DNA of 64,000 bases from Alentia gelatinosa (lineage: Eukaryota > Annelida > Polychaeta > Phyllodocida > Polynoidae): positions 22,368,527 to 22,432,526 of the forward strand of contig OX465588.1 of NCBI GenBank assembly GCA_950022655.1. Reading direction: 5' to 3'. The position numbers and the translations under genes were made by a program. The notes under the pieces were generated by a model, which worked only from the letters and a program-made list of their open reading frames with translations, made no database searches and was not told where the DNA came from. Positions 54,634-64,000 of this stretch are shown in pieces. The stretch's first letter is position 1. Every line of letters begins with the position of its first letter.

Positions 54634-55550
54634 TGCATATTATTACATACCTGTAGCCGAACGTCAGTCATATACCACCCTCTCACGGGGGTGTAGTATA
54701 TCGCGACTACGGCCCACTACACTGCGCTTTGTCGCACTGCACGATTCTAGCGTGTATGTAATGTACTCGATGCAGCGCGCTAGGCGTGCGTATTCGACGT
54801 CATCGCGACCGCTGTCAACATGTCGGAGGACGTCGAATCGTGACTTGAAACTCGCGATACAGGCCCCCCGTAGCGAGTACAAGTGCGTAATGACCATTTG
54901 TCGAGGTAACTAACGTTTGGCTCTCACCTGACACCGTTTAAATTGCTCAAATATGCGAAATCGATCGATAATAACAACACGATCCCGACGGGGGACGCAC
55001 AGACACGCTTACGCTGGTTCCTGGCGTATCTGCCTCCACACAACTCCGACCGCACTTTCCCAGCAGATCTTTCGCAATCTCCCAGCAGATCTTTCGCGGT
55101 ACTATCGCTTGCTAATACACGCGGCCATAGGAAGTAGAGCGCAGAATCTCTGCGTGGAGAGTGGATCTTTTGCTGGCACTCCGCGTTGTCAACGTCATAA
55201 TTACGTTGGCTACCAGAGTTCCAGTACCACGTCGACCGTTGCCGAGTTTTCCCGCTAGCGGGCCGCGCTGCGTGTGCGTACAAGGATGGGAAGACACTGG
55301 CAGTATCACGACAGGGAGGGGTTGCGGGAAGAGAGTCAACGACTTGGAAAGTTAACAAAATGGCCTTTTATTATCAAATTAAGGTATGTAATAATAAGAA
55401 AACGTACTGACTGTGGCCAGAACTATGTCTTAGTTCTCGGTCACCTGTGGCCGACATTCGCCCCTCCGCCTGCGGCGTCAGGGCGAATGTCGGCCACAGG
55501 TGACCTCGAACTAAGACATAGTTCGGCCACAGTAAGGACGTTTTCTCCTA
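54634..55550. mobile_element. Foldback element, copy 2, inverted relative to copy 1
   Basis: From TGCATATTATTACATACCT to CGTTTTCTCCT, matching 42518-43227 in reverse. Its hairpin is 55396-55547. It is about 200 bp longer inside than copy 1, with extra sequence near 55080-55340. Confidence 0.8.
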
Positions 55551-56430
55551 TTCCTATTGATGATACTTGAGAACAACTATTAAATCTATTCTCTGGGTTT
55601 ATTGAAACATTCTTGATACTTTCAAATATAAATAGCTTACTGATCAATATTTTCCTATAATATTCTCTTACTTTTATTTGATAAGGTTTTGGTATACCGC
55701 GCTTTTCCATTATGAATGGAAATAATATTTGCTCCTAGTCTGCATAGGTGTTACAGTCTGCTTATTTCCCACTCCTAGTTGTGGCGTTACATGCTGCGCA
55801 CCCTCCGGTGTCGGTGTTGGTGTGCCGGTCACTGCCGCTGCTGCTTTGGATGCCATTGCGAGGCACTGGGCCGATGTATTCCGTGGTACTATATATGCAC
55901 TTTCCTTATCCTATGTCCTGTTTAGGCCTTGAACTTGGATTTTTTTTTTTTTAAATTTATTTATACTGCAAAGACTTCGGTGGTTAACCGGTATGAGCGT
56001 CCTTACAGTGGTTGCTGGTACACCCATACTTATTACAACACAGTAATAGCTGATACATTTGTGTGTGTGATTCATATTTCACACACTATTTAACCGTCAC
56101 TGGGTGATATCGTACTATGAGTCCATTGCTTAGTATAATCTTCACATCGGCCTATAAACGTTGTTATCTACTCTTTATCTCATGTTTATGTGGGAGCGAA
56201 GTTCAGCTAGCCGTCACATGCGGAATGACGTGCCTCCATTTGGTGGGTACCCCCTCTCTATGAAGTCCTTCAGCTTTTGGTTGGCGTGTACCTAATAGTC
56301 TATCATCTTGGAACAGATTTGTTTTACTATAAATAGATGGGAGTATGGAATCCTGTTCCTTTGCGAGGCTGGATGGGCGGAATCGTACCTGAGGTACATG
56401 TTTTCATCTGTGGGCTTACAGTACTGCACC

Positions 56431-56482
56431 AGGAGCTGTTTCAAAACCATAGACTTAACCCACGTTTTGAAACAGCTCCCAG
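56431..56482. mobile_element. Minimal MITE (TIRs only) of the CTGGGAGCTGTTTC family
   Basis: 52-bp palindromic unit, AGGAGCTGTTTCAAAAC against GTTTTGAAACAGCTCCCAG, close to the TIRs of 39430-39666. It and the adjacent MITE split the PLE. Confidence 0.7.
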
Positions 56483-56495
56483 GCTGATCAGTGTA

Positions 56496-56796
56496 CTGGG
56501 ATCTGTTTCAGTAGTTTCGTGACATGTCGAGATGGCATCTGTGACACCATATGGACAGATCACAAGATTGCAGTTGATGACACACAGAGTTTCACTCACT
56601 TCTCGTAGGAATTAAGCAATGACACTTTAACATGAGTAGAGGATACATATAATCTATAATCGTTCCAAATATGAAGAAGATTGACCCCTTCGATCTTCTG
56701 ATATTTGCTAGTCTTTTTCCGCTGTTGCTTGCACTGTTGGTGCCGCTGTTGATGTCTGTCTAGGCCTAATGTCACGAGACTACAGAAACAGGTCCC
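56496..56796. mobile_element. 301-bp MITE, reverse copy of the 53652 family
   Basis: Ends CTGGGATCTGTTTCAGTAG and ACAGAAACAGGTCCCTGG. The body is the reverse complement of 53652-53954 with moderate divergence. Together with 56431-56482 it is inserted in the PLE between the FLDTTV and YCKPTD blocks, which are adjacent in the PLE at 1.9 kb. Confidence 0.85.
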
Positions 56797-58130
56797 TGGC
56801 AGTCATCCATTTTTGTCTACTTTGACTGTGGTGTCAAGGAAATTAACCTCCGCTTTGGAGGGTTCCTTGGTGAACTTGATAATGTGATTTGCTCCATTCA
56901 GGTACTGGAACCATTGGTCCAGTGCAGTTTTACCATGACTCCAGATGAAGAATACATTGTCGATATACCTCCACCATACTTTTGGTTTCAATGGGTGACT
57001 TGCTAGAAGTTTTCCTTCTAGCGATTCTATAAACAAGTTGGCGTACAACCATGCTAGTCTGGTTCCCATGGCCGTGCCACTCACTTGGATATAGTTGGTC
57101 CCATTGAATTGTATGTTGTTGTTTTAGAGAAGCAGTGTTAATAGCTTGATGATGCTATTGGTTTCTGGTTTCTCAGTTGTTTTGTGCGTTTCAGTGAGTT
57201 ACTTCCTGATGGTTTCTGTCACTTTGATGTTTGGGTTATTTGGTACAAGGCCCCTACATCAGGGGTCCGCAATACATCTCCTTTCTCTATTTTGCACACC
57301 TCTTGGATTTTTTTATATACGGCATATAACCTCTGATCCATGGGCGCCGCCATGACGCCCCCCGAGTAGGTGTTCTTTACTAAAGGAGGTGAAAAATAAC
57401 TGTTCTTCACTAATGGAGGTGCAAAAGAAGTGAGTGATAATTGGGAAATGTCGCTTTTCTTGCCTTGCTCACATATGTAAATAAAGTGTTCCATGTGAAA
57501 AACATCATGTCCTGGGTTTTAGCATTATATCTTCCTGCTCTAGAATCGGTGTAGAGAGTCAAAGGAATCTTGGTAAAACATTGAAAGGCAGCTGAATTTA
57601 GTAAGAACAAAGAGCCAGAATACAGGTTTTGTCCCCCGACCACCTAGTGACTGCTTCATGAACTAACAATTGCTCTGTCCCCAATAGGATCTGATTTATG
57701 GAACTTCTGGTTTTAGAAAAAAGTCTAGAAATGTTGAGATATTTTGAGTTGCGCAGCCGTTCGGGGAGGCCACTGGTCTCCCGGGTGGCAGTAGCTTACC
57801 CTTGTGTATTTTCAGGAGAAAAAATACTTGGGGTTCCCTGGCTTCTTTGTTGGTTAGAGCTTCCCCCATTTTGGGGGAGAGCTCTTTGTTTTCCACCATC
57901 TGACCTTTGTGGGTGTTGATTTTATTGTTCAGATATTGGGTTGGGTCTCTGCCTAGTTTATGATACACCACTGTATCGTTCAGCTGAAGATTAGCTTCCT
58001 TCACGTAGTCTGATGTGAGGGGCTCCCCTTGTCTGCTGGTTTGATCCTGGTTCCCTGCTATAAACCCTTCTAGATTAGAAGAGCCTTGTGGGGCTGAGAA
58101 AGAGGTGGTGTCTTTCAACTCCTTTACAGG

Positions 58131-59190
58131 TGTTTATTGTCAAATGGCATGAACATTATTTACGGAAGTGCGGCCCGTGATATCCTCGGGTGATTCCATA
58201 TTTGTCACCAGGTCTCTCTCGTCTCCCTGGTTGCTGGGGGGGGGGGGGGGGGGGGGGGTTCTGCGTTGTTGATAGTCTTTTTTTCTGACTACAATATTGC
58301 CCAATTCAACAATCAAACGATCTAGAGCATGACCTTATTTAAAACTGTGTCAACTGTACAAACAACCCGCTTCAGGGCAGTCACAGTAATAGTCCTCAAT
58401 CTGTGCACTATCACACTGAAATTCAGCAGGTGAGTGTGCCTTCTATTAGCTACTAGATGTAGATCAAAGCAGATTAAACTGTTTGGAAAAATCATTCCCT
58501 TTCGTCCTCCGTATCTCTTCCTCATGGAGGTGTGCGGTACGATGGCAATCGGAACAAATCAGGTGACCACACAGGGCCAATAACAAACGGGTTGACTAAA
58601 GACATTAACATAAAGTTCCCTCTTCCAAACCGGAAAGCGGGAAAGATCTAGTCACATACCAGCAGTCGCTAGAGCCGATCACGTCGCTTATCAAAGCAGA
58701 TTAAAGTCTTAGACCCTGCACCCACCAATGCCGATTCTGGTCCCGACAGGCCTTACGATTGACTTCACGATTGGAATCTAAAATTTGATTCATTGGCCAT
58801 AGTGTTAGGTGTTTCTAATCGTAGGGTATCGGGAGGTCTATCGTGGTGCATCGGCGTAGGTGGGGGCAGGGTTTAAATCACTCACTGGCCTAAAAAGACA
58901 ATGAGTGAGGTAGTATCAGTTATATTAGGGCGCATATTGATTAGTAGTTGGACAGATATAGCTCAAAGCGCTTTCATAACTATTTTCTTAATTTTATGGT
59001 TATCTGTTCCACTATCTAGAGAGGTTGGTAACTGGCACACGTCTTTGAGAGTTAGCCTGCCAAGCACTCCCATCACTGCACGAAATTAACCACTTTATAT
59101 ATGTATATGCCCGGCGTATATAGGTATGCTTTTGTGTATACAAGGTCGTCCTATTCCCCGTGTGTATATGCCTCATCTGTAGGCACCTGT
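58131..59190. other. Non-coding stretch with a 23-G run
   Basis: Run of 23 G at 58236-58258. Short open frames only; the 62-codon frame at 58901-59089 is hydrophobic but has no support. Confidence 0.5.
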
Positions 59191-59336
59191 GGGCCCTGTT
59201 TTTCAGTCACGACATAATCGGCCAACGATATCCTAAGACATCTCTGCGATTGGAAGACAATTTGCAAGACACAAAATGGCGGCTGTACTATAGACAGTGT
59301 CTCAGCGTGGCACGTTCGATCGCCGCTAAAATTGTC

Positions 59337-60387
59337 CTTGTCTAAGAGGCCTATTCCACCAAAAAGGCCCTCAGCAGGCGGGTTTTTGCCTTCCAGCCGG
59401 CATTTGCCACCGGGGCCGGCCGCCCCTAAACCCCTAAATTCTAGGAGCTGTTCCACCAAAGCCCCACAAGGCGACCAACAGGCGTACACAAGGCGCCCGG
59501 CGAGCGCCCATAGAGCCGGCCGGACCCGGCACGGCGTTACCCTCAGCGGGTTTGCTATTGCCGTCTGGTGGACGTTGGCGGCACTAACGCGCAATCCCGC
59601 GGTTCTGCAGCGATCTGATAGGCGGCGCGGTGTGCGATGATACACTACGATGCTCTGAACCCGCGAAAGTCGCGTATCGAGAGCAGCAGTGTGTCCGCGA
59701 GTCGGGATTTGTACGGGAACGGTCAGAAAACAAGAAATAACCGCGGAATTTGACGTTAAATCGAACAATGAAGGTAAATAAAGATAAGGATTGATGTTAT
59801 GAGTGTGTATGGCACGCTATGGTGCTAGAATTCTGCCGAAAGTATCAGAATTTTTCATGTCCGTTCGCGGCTTCGGGTATCGCCGGTGTCGGCCACACGG
59901 TGTTGTCGGCTTTCCCTCGCCGCGGGTCCCGGCAGAGCCCGCGGCCGTGCTTCTTTCGGCGTAGCTCTTGACACGCGGCCGGCCTGCCGGGGCTTAAAAT
60001 CAAATGAATCGGTTTTCCCCTGCCAGGGCTTGCGGGGGATGTTGCGCTCATAATACCCGGCCGCCCGCCCGGCCTTCTCTGTGGTTATCACTATATTTTG
60101 GTGGAACACCTCCAAAATTGGCTATTGCACAAGAATTGTCCCAGGCCAGCGGCCGGCGGCCACCAACAGGTCAGCCGATACTGCCCGGCTACGGGGTTTT
60201 GGAGGCACGGTGGCCGGCAGGGGAAGGCCGTGTGGGGCCTGTCAGCTCTCATGAGCTGTTCCACCAAGCAGATTATCGCCGCCGGTGAGAGGTTTTGGCC
60301 GGCTATTGCCGCCGATCGCCAATAGGCGACCACAAGGGGCCCGGCCTGGGCTTGTGCCTCCTTGGTGGAATAGGCCTCTAAGACAAG
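59337..60387. mobile_element. GC-rich 1-kb TIR element nested in the previous one
   Basis: 26-bp TIRs beginning CTTGTCTAAGAGGCCTATTC, one mismatch (AAG against TAG in the middle). The interior is much more GC-rich than its surroundings and repeats the GTTCCACCAA phrase several times in both orientations. Frames are open only because of composition; no transposase motif. Confidence 0.7.
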
Positions 60388-60448
60388 TATAGAATTGTCT
60401 TAGGGTCTATCAAACTCTATCTATCTATTTCCCATGCTTTCCATATGA

Positions 60449-60798
60449 ATTCAGCGATGAAATTTTAATACGAGTACGGGAAATATATAACCTATAATCG
60501 TACTAAGTATGAAGAAAACCGGCCGCACCGTTTCGCCGTTATTTGCGTTTGAGTTTCGCCATAGCAATCGTCTGCTCTGGTGGCCAGTGTTCTCCTCTGT
60601 CAAGGTCACTGAATAAATTAGCGGAGGCGTGCTCTGATGGTCTCTGATAGATACTGGCCATCAGAGCAGACGATTGCTATGATGAAATTCAAACGCAAAT
60701 AACGGCGGAACGGTGTGGCCGTTCTTCTTCATATTTTGTACGATTATATCGTACATGTATCTCTTACTCATGTTAAAATTTCATTGCTTAATTCTTAC
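60449..60798. repeat. Long palindrome related to the 53.7-kb MITE
   Basis: Arms near 60449-60590 and 60653-60798 are reverse complements with scattered mismatches (CAATCGTCTGCTCTG against CAGAGCAGACGATTG; GTTATTTGCGTTTGA against TCAAACGCAAATAAC). The outer parts resemble the body of the MITE at 53652 (CTTACTCATGTTAAA...TTCATTGCTTAATTC). Confidence 0.75.
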
Positions 60799-61335
60799 GG
60801 GAAGTGAAGTTGCGCATTCAGTACGACATGTCCATAAATGGCTCAGGTCTAAGAAAGTTTGGAAGACATTTTGAACCACGTGACCCTAAGGATGTCTTGT
60901 CTATAGTACACCTGGCTGCAGCCTAAGTGTCCTTGAGGGACAATCGTTGGCCGATCCCCAAAGATGTCTTATCTATAGTACACTGACAGCTGTAGGATGT
61001 CTTCCATATAGGATGTCGTGACTAAAAAACAGGGCCCTGATTCATATATATACACCTGATTCATATATACACCTGGTTCTGTTGTATTTACACCACTATC
61101 CATTAGTTCCTATCTTTGACACTTGGGGACACTACTGGTAGCATATTTCATTTTCCATTAACCATCCAAGACTGTATTATATGAAAAATACAATCTTATA
61201 TCACCAATTTATTTTATAACAGCTTTATAGAACGTAATTGGGTTAAATTGATCAATTACACAAAATAAACCCTGCATTATGTTGGGTTTTTTTTTACCGT
61301 TTTTCTAATAGATTTGACTTTAAAACACCACTTCT

Positions 61336-61641
61336 ATGTGTGGTCAGTCAGGTCCAGTAAATAATGGCCCTGTTCAAGTTTATCCTGGAATCGTCTTACC
61401 TCAGCTTCACCCCCCCCCCCCCTGCCTCACCCCCCTCACTCCCCCCCCCCCCCTCCTCAGCCTGGGTAAAATGCGGCGAGTTGTTGGAAAGTCAGGCCTG
61501 AGTGTGGATACATTGACAGAAAGACAAAAATTAAAATTTGGAGGACAAATTGGAGAGAAATTTTGTTTATTCAATAATTCTCTCTGTGACACAGTATCTG
61601 AGAAATGTGAAAAATATGCCAAAAGACATAATTTGAAATAA
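61336..61641 (+). CDS. Unrecognised open frame, possible exon
   Basis: 101 codons. The first half spans two C-runs and is low complexity. The second half (RVVGKSGLSVDTLTERQKLK, then FGGQIGEKFCLFNNSLCD) looks protein-like but matches no family known to me. No splice context could be fixed. Confidence 0.2.
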   Translation: MCGQSGPVNNGPVQVYPGIVLPQLHPPPPCLTPLTPPPPLLSLGKMRRVVGKSGLSVDTLTERQKLKFGGQIGEKFCLFNNSLCDTVSEKCEKYAKRHNLK

Positions 61642-61649
61642 CCTTAAGA

Positions 61650-62530
61650 CTCATGGTCTGAGAATGAGACAAATGCCGAATGGCATAATAATAAATGCCA
61701 AGGCCAATTAGAATGGCAGGGAGGGGGTGACATCCGTCCCGGACCGGGTAAGTAGGGCATAATGCCCGAGGCAGAGGTCCAGGTGACTATGTTGCGGATC
61801 TGTCCCTCCGAGGCCCTCGCGTAAACGTGTGACCCTCTCAGCCGATGGAAAGCCGACGGCCACGAGGACCGCCCGCATTGCCGAGAACAACGGCCAAGAG
61901 GTGAGGGGGAGCCCGGACGTAAGCCTGATAGTTGTCGACCGGTGATATGACGGAGTCGCTCAAGCGCGGGAGGTCGATGATGAGTGGCGGCGAGGACGAG
62001 AGGCGGGTCTTGGTAGAGCGTACAATTACATGGAGATTGAGAGCTGTGGATCCCGTCGACTGAGGGTGTGAGGTCCCCCCCCCCCCCCCCCCCCCACGAT
62101 GAGACTGACGGGGAGAGGATGTTTGATACCCTCAAAAATGAGTAGTAGGCGGGCACAAGGGCGGTTCTGAGGGCGAGGGAGGTAGGTCCAGCTCTGCACA
62201 CATATTCCAGGATGATCCGGGATGCCCACTCGCACCGAGAAGCGGATGTATGTAACTTCAGCCTGGAGGCGGTAGTTGCGACGGGTTGAGGGGGCATCAG
62301 CCGACTCCAGTGACCGCATCATCTGGCCGTGTAGCTCCGACCTGTCGCCTGTAATTAGATGAGAGAAATTGTTCAATGGTATAGGCTGTGACGCGACTTG
62401 CAGGTGCGACATGTGGGCCGAGGACCACAGCGAGGGAGTCAGTATGGGTGAGGCAAGGTCGTTGTACCCCATCCGAAGCCCCCCATCCACCTCTGCTGTG
62501 GCGAGTGCAGGCCAGAGTGACGACAATCAT
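61650..62530 (-). pseudogene. Decayed tyrosine-recombinase-like frame (DIRS/Ngaro/Crypton type)
   Basis: Two overlapping minus-strand frames. The upstream one has DAPSTRRNYRLQAEVTYIRF, as in the core-binding domain of retroelement tyrosine recombinases. The downstream one has LVPAYYSFLRVSNILSPS, as in the conserved first catalytic block. Further down, RLRGSHVYARASEGQIRNIV followed by TWTSASGIMPYLP resembles the H-x-x-R...W...Y end of the catalytic domain, but the expected HSFRRG core is damaged. A 21-bp C-run (62075-62095) interrupts the middle. Family assignment is tentative. Confidence 0.45.
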
Positions 62531-64000
62531 TCGGTAACAGAAGTCACATTGCCATCATCCCTCCAGGTGGCATCCGAACGTTCAAATGTCCTGAAAATTA
62601 TGCATCACCGTCAGTCTCAAAAGGAAGTAACTAGCATACCAAGATGTAAAACTACACAAACAAACAAACAAACAACCAATCAGATATTCATGAAGCATAT
62701 ATATTTTGCTGCCACACAGCTGCCAGTTCCTGCACCTGTGAGAGAAATTGGCTAGTACACCACCCTCTTGAGGCAGAGCGGTGAATGATGTGGGAGCTAC
62801 ATGAGTGCCAGGTCAACAACCAGGGGATGAGATCTCGAACATGCACAGTTGATTGTCTCACCCTCCTTCTCATCACTCCGACAGCAACAGGGGAACTCTG
62901 ACAACACTACCAAACAAGAAGGGAGAGCGCCACAAGAAGGGAGAGCGGCTCCATTGAGAAGTAAAAGCTATGAACTGTTCTTATGAACTTTGATATTTAA
63001 TAATCTATATTTGATATATGTCCTTTCGCTTTGTGAAACTGATACACATGAGATTGTTACTGACTGGCGATATTGATGCTGTTTAATATAGGAATTATGT
63101 TTCAATCTGAATTTTGTTTGTAATTTTGTGAAAAGCAGGTGTCAGAACCGTCCAAGGGCTGGTTCTGTTGTTTGTATCTATTCAAGTAAGATCAATAAAC
63201 ATGTTTCTTAAATGGAATACACCAAAAGCATATTCAAAGCACATATAAATGAAATTTCCAGCATACAATTGTCATCCAATCAGTAAAGGGTGTCAGTTAT
63301 GGATTTCAGGTATGGGAAGGTCCAGCCAAGGCAAGGTAAGGTCGCTAAAGGGTTAATATCTATATAATCACTACACACTTTATATTGCACACTTGTTTGG
63401 GTTTGAATCTTAAGTATGATGTTGTACCTACATTCTGTAATTTAATGTTTCTATAGCCAGTTTTAGATTGATTGACTACAACAAATATTTCCTTTTATGT
63501 AAGTTTTGTCAATATCATAGAAATAATGCTTCAAACCATAATCCGTCTACATAGGGCTAAAGATTAAGATCCAGAAATGAAATGTATCAAAGGCATGTCC
63601 TGTAAATTCTGTCTCGTATATCCAGACTCAGGCGATAGGAGATACTTCTGAAATATACTCTAGTACTATATACTATACTTTGAGAGACCTGTATCTGGCC
63701 TAAAATCACAGAGAGTATGCATATGGGGCTTGGGGTGGAAGGGGGTGTCTATGAATAAACATTGGAGTAACTTAAAGTTCCTTCTTTTGGGTAATGTATA
63801 GCTGTCAGATTACTTGCTCATGAAGTGTTATGAGTTAAATATGAAAACCGTTGCTATGGCAATGCATGGAACCTATACTATAGAGAAAACTTATGAAAGT
63901 TTAGGGTCTGAGCTCGTATCCCATCGAGTTTGAATTGCCTAGTCATGGAGAAAAAATACCAGGGGTGAGATAAACCCTGGGAACGATGTCCGGGCAAGTG
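62531..64000. other. Non-coding end of the window
   Basis: A short CAAA microsatellite near 62655-62675, otherwise AT-rich. One more X-box-like GTTGCTATGGCAAT is at 63850-63863. No gene seen. Confidence 0.5.

Larger units (their letters stand above)
56200..58130 (-). pseudogene. Second Penelope-like element, RT region
   Basis: Minus strand. The N-terminal PLE blocks are in 58118-57696: EANLQLNDTVVYHKLGRDPT, FFLLKIHKGKLLPPGRPVAS and ISTFLDFFLKP. A poorly conserved middle follows (57700-57100). Next is the RT core at 57084-56803: SGTAMGTRLAWLYANLFI, VWWRYIDNVFFIW, where the usual catalytic YIDD is YIDN, then IIKFTKEPSKAEVNFLDTTV. After a MITE interruption (56431-56796) it resumes with VQYCKPTDENMYLRYDSAHP (about 56420-56360) and DFIERGYP near 56250. 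The nuclease domain is not seen. Inactive. Confidence 0.82.
59191..61037. mobile_element. Outer TIR element (25-bp TIRs) with nested insertions
   Basis: Starts GGGCCCTGTTTTTCAGTCAC and ends in its inverted form (GTGACTAAAAAACAGGGCCC), 24 of 25 positions matching. Inside lie a second TIR element (59337-60387) and a long palindrome (60449-60798). No transposase and no clear target duplication. Confidence 0.65.

Noticed and set aside
59151..59768. 205-codon minus-strand frame
   Set aside because: Lies across the ends of two TIR elements, GC-rich, and shows no protein motif.

Overview
The window reads as intergenic and intronic DNA of a multicellular animal, most likely a marine invertebrate. 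It has spliced GT-AG exons of an animal solute carrier, long AT-rich non-coding stretches, and a mix of LINEs, Penelope-like elements (PLEs), a Ty3 LTR element and many foldback/MITE elements. Nothing in the sequence fixes the phylum. No rRNA, tRNA or CRISPR array was seen.

The only host gene recognised with confidence is a monocarboxylate-transporter-like gene (SLC16 family, plus strand). Its four coding exons (21719-21934, 22311-22454, 36887-37810, 38235-38374) give a 471-residue protein. The 14.4-kb second intron holds a complete, very young Ty3-type LTR retrotransposon (23795-36200, 12.4 kb, LTRs 531 bp differing at 3 sites, ATAC target duplication). After gag-pol this element carries about 5 kb that ordinary Ty3 elements lack: a roughly 1,050-residue unrecognised third ORF with its own TATA/initiator promoter.

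Region by region: 0.2-4.7 kb is a CR1/Jockey-like LINE whose endonuclease is split by a PLE (16-bp target duplication, GIY-YIG endonuclease, candidate hammerhead ribozyme). 4.7-17.0 kb is non-coding with a minisatellite, poly-C runs and a foldback. 17.0-20.9 kb holds three terminal-inverted-repeat elements. 21.7-38.4 kb is the transporter gene plus its intronic Ty3 element. 38.5-47.6 kb holds LINE debris, MITEs and two arrays of palindromic RFX-type X-box motifs at roughly nucleosomal spacing. 47.8-53.5 kb is the most unusual stretch: minus-strand LINE remains in which an ORF1-type protein runs into a NADAR domain, and a second, diverged NADAR fragment lies beside an SGNH hydrolase. 53.5-61.0 kb is nested MITEs, a foldback element and a second PLE. 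61.6-62.5 kb is a decayed reading frame resembling a tyrosine recombinase.

Most mobile-element frames are broken, several at homopolymers, so some lesions may be assembly errors. All domain calls are by eye from conserved motifs; no database search was run.
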